Source: Vitellaria paradoxa
Taxonomy: Eukaryota; Streptophyta; Magnoliopsida; Ericales; Sapotaceae
Direction: 5' to 3'
Assembly (NCBI GenBank): GCA_019916065.1
Contig: CM034233.1
Coordinates: 52,631,947-52,695,946, forward strand
Length of the DNA stretch: 64,000 nucleotides
Shown: positions 1 through 12,300 of the stretch, in pieces
Numbering within the stretch: the stretch's first letter is position 1
How the letters are laid out: the number at the start of each line of letters is the position of its first letter
The notes under the pieces: model-generated
Database searches by the model: none
What the model was told of the DNA's origin: nothing
What the model saw: the letters and a program-made list of their open reading frames with translations, nothing else
Made by a program: the position numbers and the translations under genes

Positions 1-1231
1 CACTTATAAACTGACCACAAGCGCCTTCCATAAGTAAAGTAGGAAACCCCATTAATGGTAAACCTAGCTCTAATACTAGTGATTGGTGGTCTTGGGTATT
101 TTAACCTTAAAAGCTAGCTTAAGAGATAAAGCTTTCCCTCACACTTGTAAACTAACCACCAACCTCTTCCACAACCGAATTGGGAAACCCAAACATTTGT
201 CTCACCCCAATGCTTCAACATACTTTCCCAAAAACACAAATTATCAAAACATTTTTTCAACTTTGGATCTTGAACTTTCAAAATTCTCCAAAACCTTCAA
301 AATTTTCAATTAAAATTTTGAAACCAAAGCTGTTGGATCACTTCCCAAACTAGATATGCACTACTGTCGTGTATATACCAAGGATTCTTTCCATCAATGT
401 TTTATGTATATATCTATCCACATTAAAGAAGTATGGTCCTTGATGGGCATATACCATTGCATATTTATACATTGATTGATGATGCCAGTTATATACTTAT
501 GCTTCCTAGAGACTCGATATTAGCTTAAATATCTCATTCTTATACAATTGTGGTGTCTTTGTGTTTGTAGGTTATAAAACATTGAACTTAAGGCCTAAGA
601 GACACCAAGGATCCATATGGGGAGGAGCTAAGGTAAGAAAATGTGGAAAAAGTACAAAAAAAAAAAAAAAAAAACAAAGGCTAAGGGTTTGATCAATGCA
701 TTTTACCGAGCATGTGAGGTGCATATCAAACAGTGACCCTCAATCCATTTTTAAAAAGCCAGGGATGTACTCGAGCATCTTAAGGGACATTTAAGACAAG
801 ATTAAGGACATCCAAAGACAAAAGGGATGCTTTGAAACCAAAGTAAATTCAAGAAAATCATGTCAAGACTAATGAGCTATTTCCAAAGGCCACATGGATT
901 CTAAGACTTCCCAAATCTTAGGAAATCCATTAAAGCACTCAATGAAACACCCATGACATGTACAAACACCACCAAGTCAAGCTGAGAAAAGAAAGATAAA
1001 AAATGAGCTTAAAAAACCTTTTATGGCATTTTGTTGAATGGATGGTGTTCATGTTGAAAAGCGGCCTTGCAGTCATACGAAGCCTAAACTAAGGCTGTAG
1101 CACATTCCTAATATGTTCCTTAGATTCCAATGTGTTTACAAAGCTTAAAGATTAAGTAAACAAGTGCCAAAAGCTTTATACCACAAGGTGCCACCGAAAG
1201 ATAGTCCCAAAGGCCAAAATAGCAAGCACAC
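1..1231. other. Flanking sequence outside the left nest
   Basis: This AT-rich stretch has no convincing gene; the small open frame at 83-313 has low-complexity composition and no recognised domain. It contains an A-run near 656-675. A ~90-bp block near 190-280 resembles 61228-61320. The stretch continues at 34749 once element G1 is removed, because bases 1227-1231 (cacac) match 34744-34748 (catac) as the G1 target duplication. Confidence 0.6.
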
Positions 1232-1854
1232 TATTGCACCCCTACTTTAGGATACATATTTAATCCCTTCAATAGGAGTGAATACCTATAAATCCTCTAG
1301 TACAATAATCACATCAAATGTAATAACCTGAATTTTTTTTCTCCTAATTAATTTTTGCTTAAGTGTGGTGGTGATATTTATTATATAAAAATCTAGAAAA
1401 GTGGGGATTTGAAAATTTTTGGAATGATAAAATTAGTTGGAAAGATTTTCAGATTTAATTTCACCTTATGTGGGAGTTTAATGTAGAATTTCTAAATTTT
1501 TATCCAAACAATTCATAGCCCAATTACCTATTTGGCTCAACCCAAGCCCATTAACCCATGGGTCAACCTTTTCTTTGACTCACGTCAACTCACTTCAACT
1601 CACTTTATCACTCACTGAGTTGACTCGTGAATAGTAGCTCTAAATCATTTCCCAGCAAACTTCATTTTTCATCCATCATTTCTTCCATACATCTCTCACA
1701 ATCTCTCAAATTATTTAGTTTATCAGTAAAAAAGAAGACCCTACATTGATGACTTTAAAGCATATTTTTCAAATTATTTAGTAAGCATGATTGAAAGACT
1801 TAGCAAGCATGATTTAAAGACTTAAAGCATCTTTTAAATAAATTGTTTAATTAG

Positions 1855-4544
1855 TGTAACACCCCGAAATTTGTGTTAACATAAGAAAAAGGTTTTTGAT
1901 GTATTTTGGAAGGGATGTATGTTCATTTAGTGGAATGAATCATTTATGGTGCTTTAGAGTTAAGAACTTTGAAAGAGATGGAGTAGGTCATCAAAATTAG
2001 GCATTTTAGCCTAGTGCAAGAAAAACGAGGCACCTTGGGCGCACAAGGCATGGGTGCCCAAGGTCTTGGGTGCCCACCTGAGAAGACATGGGCGCCCAAG
2101 GAACAGTGGATTTGACAGACATGAGTTGCTCAGCATTTTTCAGCCGACCCTTCTCTCCTATGAACCTATATCTAGCTAGGGGTAAGAAGGGGGTCTGAGA
2201 TTCCCTGTTTGGGGGATTAATTTATTGATATATATATATATATATATTGGTGAGATGATACAAGAAAGAGAGAGGGAAGTAGATTGGAGGGGAAGAAACT
2301 AGGTGAAGAAGCAAGGAAAGAACAAAGAAGGAGAACAAGGAACCAGGTGGAGAAAATTAGAGGTAGGTCTTTCTAATCTTCATGGAAATCAAATTCCTCT
2401 TGCAAAAGTGAAATTAGAAACTCAAGAAACCTTCCTATGTAATTTATTTGTAGTTTGGATCAAGGAAAGAGAGGATTGAGTCCATCAAAGCTTGAGGGTT
2501 TGGAAGCTCAAAACACCATCTTGTTGATCCATCTTCTTACAACTTGAGGTAGGGATTTAATGTCTCATTCTTACATATGTGATGTGTAACAAGGAGTAGA
2601 TTACCATTAGAAAACCCTCTTCAAGTGTTGGTCACATGTATGGAAGATATTGGTAGTTATATACACATATATATGTATGTATAGGTTAAGAGAGTGAAAA
2701 TGGTGTTTTGATCCATAACTTGACTTTTGGTTGATGAAAACTCAAATTGATAATTTTTTTTAGTGCCTAAGAACCTTGTGTTGATGTTAGAAACATGAAA
2801 TTTTAGGTATTTTCACTTTAACTTGGTCAATTTGAGGTCCTAAGGGTGAGAAACCATGAAACCAGAAAACAAGGTATGAAACCCGAAACTTGGCCCGAGC
2901 TGTGGGCGCACGAGGGGGACACAGTCGGGTGCCCAAGACATGGGCGCCCAATCCTTGGGTGCACAAGGTGTGGGCGCCGAAGCCCCTTGGGCACATGGAT
3001 GAGTGTCAAGCCTAGGTCACTTTTCCTAACTTTGCTTAGTTTGACCTCCTTAGGCTTATGAAAGATTTGGTAACATGTTTTTATATGGAACTTTTACTTG
3101 ATTAATTGCATGGATTTTAAAAGAGAAATGAGCTTTAAAAAGTGATTAAGGATTGGTTATCTTAAGCTAATGGGAATTAACTTGTAAGGGTAAGTAAATG
3201 TCACCTTGAATTGCATGAATTGGAAGTTTACTTTGAGATGAGAGTATTAATTGAATACGATTGTAAATATGTCTTAATGTAAACTAAATGTTGAGATATA
3301 TGAACTTGTGATTGATTAAATAAAAGGTGACTTGACAAAGGGAACTCATGTTCATAATATTGAAGAATGTTGAATGTTTAATGATGCTTGATCAATGTTA
3401 TCATATGATGAATCTAGGGATGAACTGAAATGTGGATATGTGTTGTGGAAAAGTATATGATGTTGAATGTGAACCTATGAATGATGAGATGCTATGTGAT
3501 GAATGATTGTTTGTGTGCCGGGGGCTGTGGTAGGGTGTGGTAAATAGGAAGGGTTTTGAGATTACCCTCGGGTTGAGAGTCCCATAACCTGCGCAGGGTT
3601 TGGTGTCAATGCTAGTGGGTTAGTAGCCCACAACATTGTGAGTGTATAGGTTACCTGTGACCTTGGATTGTGGTCCTAAATGATGGTGATCGGTTTACCG
3701 TTTCCGTTGGGTTTGGACCCATAAAAGACGGTGTTGAGTATGCAACCAACCCCCGATGATTTGTGTGACTATAGTTTTGTGATAGATTGATGGAAAGTGA
3801 GAATGTGAATGTGAATATGTGATTGAATGTTGAATACGTGATAAGGTGGTATGGAGTGTGATTAGATTTAATGTTGGGTAATTAAAAAATGAAGAATAAT
3901 TGGAATTGAAATGTAATTTGAACAAATAAATGAAATTTCAAAGATTAAGTATTAATTGGAATTGAATCCTCCTTATGATATTTTTGTGTAAATTGTATAT
4001 ATTTTAAATTAATTATATAGTAATGGTGATAAATTGTTGTGGCTCTAGAACATATTGAGGTAACTAGATACACCATGAAAGGTATGCATGTTTGGAATAC
4101 ATATCATATATGTTTATTTGAGACATCGTAGGCACAAGTGGACCCGTGCTCACGTCCCTATAGATTTTGATGCAGGTACAAGCCATAACAATCAGGTGGG
4201 CTAATGGGGTTGGACTAGAAGGGTGTGCATGAGCCCTACCAAGCTTAGCAAAGCTTTTGGTCATCTAGTTTAAATTTCTTTTGGAATTGTAACATAGTAC
4301 ATTGCTAGACTTATTCGATTTGGTTGTAATGGCCTTAAGGCCTAAGTTATGTATTAATGGGAATGGTGTATGGAGTATGTGACCTGGCAATAGTCAAGGT
4401 TAAACTTATGTTATCTTATCCTATGTCTCGGGCTCACTAGTTTACGTTGCGTTGCTCTGATTATGGGTTGGTTATGTTAGTGCATATTATGTGTGTTTAT
4501 CACTCACCTCTTGGCCCTTGGGTCACGAGATCCGGGGCATGACA
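1855..4544 (+). repeat. Solo LTR, Ty3/gypsy (Tekay/Del-like) type
   Basis: The unit runs from tgtaacaccccg to ccggggcatgaca with a perfect 5-bp duplication attag at 1850-1854 and 4545-4549. It is 2690 bp with TG...CA ends. A (TA)n tract at about 2229-2248 precedes a purine-rich leader. G/C-rich repeats of the type gggcgccc / gggtgccc cluster at 2035-2100 and 2900-3000. No coding sequence is present. The terminal sequence style is typical of chromovirus LTRs of the Tekay group; that assignment is from memory of the family, not from an alignment. Confidence 0.85.
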
Positions 4545-5526
4545 ATTAGTCAAAAAGCAAAGCATGATTCCCAGATCATGCCACCCATCTCCACTCATCC
4601 TCTAATATCTCTCTTAAATTATGTGGTTAGATAGTCAAAAAGGCAAAGCAAGATTATTGGATTATGCTACCTATTGTATATGCATAATCCTACTTTAGTG
4701 GCTTTCAAGTTTAGGAAATAGAGGTTGTTTTTCTTTACTGACACTTTCTCTACACTCACATGACTTCTTATAAATTTGTGTGCCTTCAAAGAGAAAAAAA
4801 TAAGAGAGAAAAAAAATTATTATCTAGTTACTTGGAAGAAGAAGAAAGGTTTGGAACTTTCCAACTGGGTGGTGTTCAAAGCTCAACTCGTTTTTCCTTC
4901 TCAAACTTGGTCACCAATATTTTCATTGAGGTAAGATGACGAACCTCCTAAAATGTATTTGATGTCTTCAATTTGAAGCTAAAGCATTTTTTTTTTGTTT
5001 GAGGTATGAAACTTGATTGTGATAAAAAAACACCCGCATATTGGGGGTAGGGAAGCCGAAACTTTGACTGATGTAGCTCAGCATGCTGACAACTCTCTAT
5101 TTGTAATTTCTGATATGCTTCTGACCCCTAAAATGGTGGAATTAGGCTTCAGCTAAAACATAAAAGTTGTAGCCCTTTAAGTTTTCTTTCTAACCCAAAA
5201 CGATTTGCATCAATCCGATTTGTGAATCAAAAGTTATACCCAAAATACTAAGCACGTGTAAAACTGTATCTTCTGAACAAACTGAATTCAAGGCTGTTTT
5301 TGTACCTTTAGACCTTAAAATTTTAAAAAGTGTAAAACATGAAAGTTTTAGCTCTTAAAGTCTAGTTTCTAAAGATATAAAGTTTATAGATATTGGAGTT
5401 CTGCTCTATTTTATATGAATTTTCTTTTAACCTGCTATTTCTATTTAGCCTTTAATTGATTTTTTTAGAATTTTATGTTTAAAGATTTATTTAAATTCCC
5501 AATTACCCTCTGTTAGTTATAGTTAT

Positions 5527-6380
5527 TGTTAAGGCCAAAATAGTAAATTGGCAAATCCATGATCAAATAGAATTATATGAACTTTAGGCTTAGTGTAGGC
5601 TAAGACACTAGAGTCATAAGTCAAGTAAAATTCTAAAAGGCCTCAGAGAAATAGTTTCCTTAATGGCTGGAAGTCTTGAAGTGATTCAGAAGTCCTGAAG
5701 AGGCTCAGAAGTGATTAACGCAGGAAGACCGCGAGGAAGCCGTTGTTGGCCGCAGGATAAAGCCGAGAGTAGTTTGGCCATGCGGGAAGACCGCGGGAAG
5801 ACCGCTCTGATTCGCGGGAAGATCGCGGGAAGGCCACGGGAAGACTGCGGGAGCGCCTTTCCTACAAGGTGACTTTTTCAGCTTATTTTGCCTGTTTTGA
5901 GCCCCAGCCACATTAGTTTATATATATATATATCTCTTGGTGTTTTCAAGGTTAAAAAACACACATAGAAAGAGAGAGAATACACATGAGATTGTGAGCC
6001 TTAAAGATTGATCATTCTCTCCACAACTTAGCCAACACGGTTCGTGTTCAATCCGAAGGAGTTCGGATTTGAGGTTCGTGATCGCTATGGATTCAGCAAA
6101 GCTACCAAGGATTCGGTGTTGAGCCTTCGAGGAGTCGAAGGGCTTTCGCTAGAGGAGTTGGTGCATCGAGGAGTCGAGCAAACGTCAATGAGAGTATAGA
6201 GTCGAGGAGTCGATCTATAGAGAGGTTGAATTTGTAACCAACGTTTGATTTTAGTGAAAGTTTTTGTTAGAGGTTTCCCTTGTGGGTTTCCTCGTTTCTT
6301 GTTTATCTCGCCTTCTTTTATCTCTGTGTGTGATTGTGATTGATTGGTTGGGATCCTTAGTAGCATATTTCAAATTTTCA
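5527..6380 (+). repeat. 5' LTR of S1
   Basis: It starts tgttaagg and ends aattttca, and pairs with 9758-10628. It contains a GC-rich run of degenerate gcgggaaga repeats at about 5730-5862, a (TA)n box at about 5920-5932 that is a plausible TATA region, and a downstream leader with several gtcgag repeats (6128-6215). Confidence 0.85.
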
Positions 6381-6382
6381 AT

Positions 6383-6394
6383 TGGTATCAGAGT
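6383..6394 (+). other. Primer-binding site of S1
   Basis: The sequence tggtatcagagt lies two bases after the 5' LTR. It matches the 3' end complement of initiator methionine tRNA except at the last base (the canonical form ends gagc, as in S2 at 45043). Confidence 0.85.
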
Positions 6395-6436
6395 AGGTAC
6401 ATTTTTGTGAACAAAACATGATCTTATTCTTTGCTG

Positions 6437-8457
6437 ATGGATCCCCCAAGAGAAGTCGGTTCGAGCACAAGATCCCTATGGTTTGATGGCACCAACTATG
6501 CGTATTAGAAGGTTCGAATAAGAGCTCATCTAATCTCATTGAACGTCAATGTTTGGTTGACCATTGAAAAAGGTTGGGTAAAACCAACTCACTCTGTCAA
6601 CAATGAAACAGTGGAGAAGCCTATGGATTTGTGGACGAGGGCTGAGTAAGAGAAGGCAGAGTGGAACTACAAGGCTCTGAGTTCTATTTTCTGTGCAGTC
6701 TCCGCTGATGAATTTAGAAGAATTTCTAGTTGTGAGATTGCAAATGAGGCTTGGAAGATTCTGGAGTTGACGCATGAAGGGAATTCTACTGTCAAGAAGT
6801 CCAAGCTACAAAAAGTGACCTCAGAGTTTGAAAGTTTGAAGATGGTTGAAGATGAACTCTTTGATAGTTTCTATGAAAAGCTCAGCGACATCGTTAATAC
6901 AAGTTTCAACCTTGGAGAACCTATTCCTAATAGAAAGATTGTAAGTAAGATTCTTCGATCCTTACCTTTATCCTTCTAAGCAAAAGTTACAGCTATTGAA
7001 GAGGCTAGGGATGTAGATTCAATGAGGGTGGAAAACTTGGTTGGCTCTCAGCAAACTTATGAAGCCAACATGATCAAACCTAAGTCTAGAGGAGTTGCCC
7101 TAAAAATGTGAAGGAAGATGAGTCCTCCTCTAGTAATGATGAGTCAATCCCCTCTCCAGAAGAAATTGCTATCTACACTAACAAAATTAGAAAATTTTTC
7201 AAAAAGAAAGATAGCAAGCAAGGAAAAATAAAGAAGAATGAGAAAGTAGAGAAATCTTCGAAGAAGAAGAAGAAGGAGAACAAGTCCAAGGGCGTGAAGT
7301 GCTACGAGTGTCAAGGTTATGGTCACATTGCTCAAGACTATGGAATTAAGAAGGGCAAGAAGAAGGTACTCAATGCAACTCTTGATGATTCAGATGATCA
7401 GTCGAGTACCTCCTCTTCTTTAGATGATTTTCCAAAGAACTATACTACTTTCATGGTTAAAGCAAGTGCCCCCTCTAATTCAGCCGAGTCATCATCTTCT
7501 GCAAGCAAGAAAGAAGAATCCTTTGAAAGTGAAAATGAAGAAGATTGTGATGAGGAAGTAGACATTGAAGAGGCTTATGAACAATTATATCAAGACGGTC
7601 GAAGACTCCACAAGCAAAACGAGAAGTTGACCACGAAGAACAAGGTGTCGAAGAGGAAGAGAGACAGTCTAAAAATTGCTCTGGAAGAATTGGAAGCCAA
7701 ATGTGAAGATCTTGAAGCAAACAAGAAATCTCAAGAGGAGTTGATGATAGCACTTAGGGCCAAGTTGGATCAAAAAGATATTAAATTGAAGAATACCCAG
7801 GGTAAGCTATAATCCATGCAATTGAAGATGAATACTGCAACTTCCCAACTTGATGACATACTTGGGATGTAAAGGAGCCCACGAGATAAAAGTGGACTTG
7901 GATATACTGGAGAGAAGAAGACCATAAAAGATGCATCTACAAGCAGTCAAAAGATCAAGATCCAACCTCCAAAGTCTGCTACATTGAAGGATAGGAAACC
8001 ACATGCTCAACAATTCAAGCACTCAAAAGGTAAACTACCTATACACAATTCCCAAAAATTCGAAGGTACACCTTTTAGTGCTCAAAGAAAATTTGTTCCT
8101 ATATGTTTTCATTGTGGTATACCCGGTCACACACGACCACATTGTCACAAACTTTAGGGGCTTCCCCTATCCTATGTTGACACTAGGAATTCTTTGAAAA
8201 CTAATCTTCAAGTGTCAAATAGGTTTCTTCCTTTAAGGTTTCAAAAGTCTTGTTTTGAGTTTGAACCTTACATGACATGGCCAGTGAGAAAAGATAAAAA
8301 AAAAAAAAAAATTCTTTCAAAACCCATTAGTCCAAAACCCAACAAACCCAAGACTCAAAATGTTTTTCCAAAATTAAGAATTGTTTGGGTTAGGAAGAGT
8401 GATCTCTATGTCTCCTACAACCCTAAGAGTGTTGAAGGGGTGAGCCTTGATATGTAG
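6437..8457 (+). pseudogene. S1 gag pseudogene (Sirevirus-type, UBN2-like, coiled coil, two zinc knuckles)
   Basis: Gag forms the virus-like particle of a copia element. The ATG at 6437 opens a frame with WFDGTNYAY, then a TAG where the family has tryptophan, followed by MDLWTRAE and a second stop. The frame continues through LISLNVNVW, KSKLQKVTSEFESLKM and SKILRSLPLSF to a stop at 6977. One base is missing near 7105 compared with S2, so the frame moves to 7108-7812. That part holds the first CCHC knuckle (CYECQGYGHIAQDYG, last Cys changed to Tyr) and an acidic-to-basic coiled coil (ENEKLTTKN-like, about 7600-7800). A second knuckle, CFHCGIPGHTRPHCHK, is at about 8104-8151. The frame ends in RKSDLY just before the pol-deletion junction. 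It is not translatable as one protein. Confidence 0.85.
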
Positions 8458-9745
8458 AAGCAAATTTTTTTTTCATGAACTAGGCTGTGTGTCATTGTTT
8501 ATTTTTACCTAGTTTCATGAAATCTCGTAGACTAGATATTTATTTATTTTTTGATAATTAATTTTTTTTGGTGCAATGTTATTCTTTGTGATTTTCTTGC
8601 ACGTTCTATTACCCCATACACACTTCAAAATCATAGGATTAAAATTGTTGATCTACATAGTGGTCATAAATTTGAATTACTTGATGAACTTGAATTCTAT
8701 GTTTTGTTGTTCCTTGTCATGGTAGTGGTGTGCCAATTGTTATTGCACAAAGTTTAACACTTCATGAGAAATTTTTTCCACTACTCAATTGTTTTAATAA
8801 ATTCTCCTTTTTGGACTATTGGACTATTGGTTGCTCTTGAGTTTAGATGAAATCAAAATTCACTTGGAAAGGGCTACCATATGGGATAGAGTGAAAGCTA
8901 GCCTATTAACGTGCGGGTTATCAAAATAACCACCCTCTGGGTTTGACGATACAGGAAGAAGGCTACCTACCCATAAAGTGTGTGAAAGCCACCAAGAACA
9001 AATAAAAAGAAAAATAAGGAAAAGAAAAAGAAAAAATAGTGATATTACATTGGTATTTCAATTGGTATCACATTGGTGTTCAGTTGAAAACAATAAATTG
9101 AGGAGAATTTAGTCGAAGAGCTAACACCGCACATCTTACTCAATTCAATTCACAGTCCAAAGGAGCAATTTTGAAATTCATGCGAGTATGTGAAAAGTAT
9201 TAATCATGTTGCACTTAAACTTCATTTCACACACCGTACAGGCATTTGACAATTGGTATGACATGTGTGAACAACTCATGACATAAATAGTAGGGTGATT
9301 CTTGGAATTCTTATTTGTTACTATTTATGTATGGTCAAAATTTTGGAACTGTGTTTAGTTTTGTGTTTGGGAAAATAGAACTTGGAATGATTTGATCAAG
9401 ATTACCCTTTGTACCTTCATGTTTGTCAATTCATGTCAAAAAGGGGGAGATATATAATTAAGAGGAAGAATAGAATATTTTTGTGGGGAGAATGTTTGAA
9501 ATTTTTTTTGATAATTAAGGGGGAGAACATTTTGTGTCCTTTTTTTTTGTTATGGTTTTATTTGATTCTTTATTTAATTCTTTATTTATTCCACATGATC
9601 CCTTGATCATTTTGTTTAAGTGTGCAGCCATACAGGTTATTAGTTGGAATGTGTTGATGGAATGGATGACAAATTTACTGAGGCCTTAGTGTAGATTGAT
9701 TTTCATTTGTAATTTAATTTTTTTTAGTTTTGACATGGAATTACC
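8458..9745 (+). other. S1 3' internal non-coding region
   Basis: This stretch has no supportable gene, only short frames. It contains at least two extra PPT-like motifs (aagggggaga near 9440 and 9516) besides the functional PPT. That multiplication is described for Sireviruses. Its 5' part (8410-9000) is closely matched in S2 at 55150-55720. Confidence 0.7.
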
Positions 9746-9756
9746 AAAGGGGGAGA
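9746..9756 (+). other. Polypurine tract of S1
   Basis: The purine run aaagggggaga lies one base before the TG of the 3' LTR, the standard position for plus-strand priming. Confidence 0.85.
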
Positions 9757-9757
9757 T

Positions 9758-10628
9758 TGTTAAGGCTAAAATTGTAAATTGGCAAATCTATGATCAAATA
9801 GAATTATATGAACTTTAGACTTAGTGTAAGCTAAGACACTAGAGTCATAAGTCAAGTAGAATTCTAAAAGGCCTCAGAGAAATAGTTTCCTTAATGGCTG
9901 GAAGTCCTGAAGTGATTCAGAAGTCCTGAAGAAGCTCGGAAGTGATTAACGCAGGAAGACCACGGGAAGGCCGCAGTTGGCCGCGGGATAAAGCTGAGAG
10001 CAGTTTGGCTGTGCGGGAAGACCGCTCTGATTCACAGGAAGATTGCAGGAAGGCCGCAGGAAGCCGCGGGAAGACCGTGGGGGCACCCTTCCCGCGAGAT
10101 GACTTTTTCGGCTTATTTTACCTGTTTTGAGCCCCAGCCACCTTGGTTTATATATATATATATATCTCTTGGTGTTTTCAAGGTTAAAAAACACACATAG
10201 AAAGAAAGAGAATACACATGAGATTTTGAGCCTTAAAGATTGATCATTCTCTCCACAACTTAGCTAACACGATTCGTGTTCAATCCAAAGGAGTTTGGAT
10301 TTGAGGTTCGTGATCGCTGTGGATTTAGCACGCTGTGGATTCAGCAAAGCTACCGGGGATTCGGTGTTAAGCCTTCGAGGAGTTGAAGAGCTTTCGCTAG
10401 AGGAGTTGGTGCATTGAGGAGTCGAGCAAACGTCAACGAGAGTATAGAGTCGAGGAGTCAATCTATAGAGAGGTTGAGTTTGTAACCAACGTTTGATTTT
10501 AGTGAAAGTTTTTGTTAGAGATTTCCCTTGTGGGTTTCCTCATTTCTTGTATATCTTGCCTTCTTTAATCTCTATGTGTGATTGTGATTGATTGGTTGGG
10601 ATCCTTAGTAGCGTATTTCAAATTTTCA
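9758..10628 (+). repeat. 3' LTR of S1
   Basis: This 871-bp copy of the LTR at 5527-6380 begins tgttaagg and ends aattttca before the duplication gttat. The GC-rich gcgggaaga block is at about 9950-10095. It carries a short internal duplication near 10316-10345 (gctgtggattcagca) that the 5' LTR lacks. Confidence 0.85.
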
Positions 10629-11390
10629 GTTATGTTAATAATTTATTTATGGTTGACTTTGTTCACAAGGCCTAATCTAGTAAAACACTTATACTATTTG
10701 ATGAAATACCGAAGTGGACTGTTAAGTTGATGCTACTTAGTTATTTTCTAATTGATATGGAATTATTTTAAATTGGATATTATATATTATTTGATACTTT
10801 AATATTTATAATAACTGACTTAGACAATCAATTTCATCATGGATAGTTGGATGACTTATTCCAACTAAAATGGCTAAGTAGAACCAATTATTTGATATAA
10901 ATGCCCAAATGAAACAATGAAGTTATTCTTTCCTCATTTGGTCTTCCTTAAATGAATTTGATTTATTCTAATTGATTTTTAGGCATTGTTTTGTCAACCT
11001 AGCAAGTTATATAATTATATTGTTATGATTAAGTGAATTAAATGAAACTTATTTAATACCTTCCTAAACACTGGAATAATTCTATGGACATTTGTGGATA
11101 TCTTGAAGCCGAAAACTTATGATAAGGGTTTGGTTATAAATAAGATGATGATTGGAAATTTATTCAAATTATTTTGAATAATATTATTCTCCTACCAAAT
11201 AAAAGGGTTAGAATGACTTAGCTTTGTAATCTCACATTGGCTTAATTGTTCAAGTGATGTACTATACTATCCAGTTAGAATAAAATAAAACTTATTAATT
11301 TTTCTAAGATTAAATATTAGTCCAAAGAGCTATTTATTATCTTTATATTGCATAAAATAATAAAATAAAAAGGTAAAAGAGGCAAAAATC

Positions 11391-11470
11391 GAGATCGCAG
11401 CCAATGAGGTTCGAACTCGCGACTTCAAATCGCAATTAGGGTCGCCCACCCACTAAGCTGCAACCTCGGC
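11391..11470 (-). repeat. tRNA-like module 2 within L2
   Basis: On the minus strand the segment reads like a degenerate tRNA gene. It has an A-box-like stretch (gcagcttagtggg) and, about 40 bases on, a B-box-like gagttcgaacctc. The same module is in the inverted L2 copy at 27390-27470, so it is part of the LTR. It does not fold as a clean tRNA by eye, and I regard it as SINE- or tRNA-derived. Confidence 0.55.
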
Positions 11471-12220
11471 TTAATTAATAAACAATTAGATATAATTTTA
11501 TTCTTATCAAGACTAGTACGACAAACTTGTCAAAGAATTAACTAAAATACTAATTCGAATCCTAGATTTTTTTTTAGTTACTTGCTACTTGTTAATTTAC
11601 ATGTGGTACCTACCTTTGTGACATTAATGTTGGTGATTATGTTTAATCTTTAATTTATTGTGAATTATTATTAAATTTTGTATTGAGATAAAATACTTAA
11701 AGTATACTGTATGTGACTGAATAATCCCACTTCGGATTCATCACCCAGGAACATTGCCGGTTGTTATTAAAAATGTCTGATTGCCATACAAGATACCCTT
11801 GGAATGCCAAGGGGTGAAAATAAATTAAGGCACTTGGTGCTAAAGTTATTTTTGAAAATGGCATGATGGGTGGTTAGAAATGGCTTTTTAGATGGAGATG
11901 GGAACATATGCATTTTATTTAGGAGATGCTCCCTTCTGACCTGGCCAGTCAGGTAGCTGGTCGTGACGACTAGGTTTTTGGTGGGTGACACCGTCGAAAT
12001 GCATTGAATGCTAAGTTCGTAAAGTCACTAGTTCCCAAGACTAGGGGTAGAGAAGGATAGGAGTATGATTATCCTAGGAGGATTTAGATTAAACTCCTTT
12101 ACCAAATTTTACTATGACTGGCAACATCTTTTGCTTATGTATGAATGATGTGTTGGAATTATTTAATTATATTTAATTCCTTTTGATGAATATTTTATAA
12201 AAAAAATAATATATGAAACT

Positions 12221-12300
12221 TATATCGCTACAGGGTTTGATCCTGAGACTTTAAAGATCTGAATCTGAGATCCCTACCATTGCAACACTGATTTCATTGT
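12221..12300 (-). repeat. tRNA-like module 1 within L2
   Basis: The minus strand carries a B-box-like ggatcaaaccctg and upstream an A-box-like region (gttgcaatggtaggg). The counterpart at 26561-26640 is better preserved (cgcagtggtaagg and gggatcaaacccc). It is tRNA-related but not a usable tRNA gene. Confidence 0.5.

Larger units (their letters stand above)
5527..10628 (+). mobile_element. Sirevirus-type copia element S1, gag-only, non-autonomous
   Basis: LTRs lie at 5527-6380 and 9758-10628, flanked by a perfect 5-bp duplication gttat (5522-5526 and 10629-10633). A PBS resembling the initiator-Met type (tggtatcagag) starts at 6383, and a PPT (aaagggggaga) is at 9746-9756. The 3.4-kb interior encodes only a broken gag with a coiled coil and two zinc knuckles. 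Protease, integrase, RT and RNase H are absent. Repeated PPT-like motifs upstream of the 3' LTR and the gag layout point to the Sirevirus lineage. The LTRs differ by roughly 5% in the part I compared. It sits inside solo LTR L2. The sister copy is S2 (44338-57227). Confidence 0.85.

Noticed and set aside
83..313. 76-residue frame at the start of the window
   Set aside because: No domain, AT-driven composition, and it overlaps a dispersed repeat; not supported as a gene.
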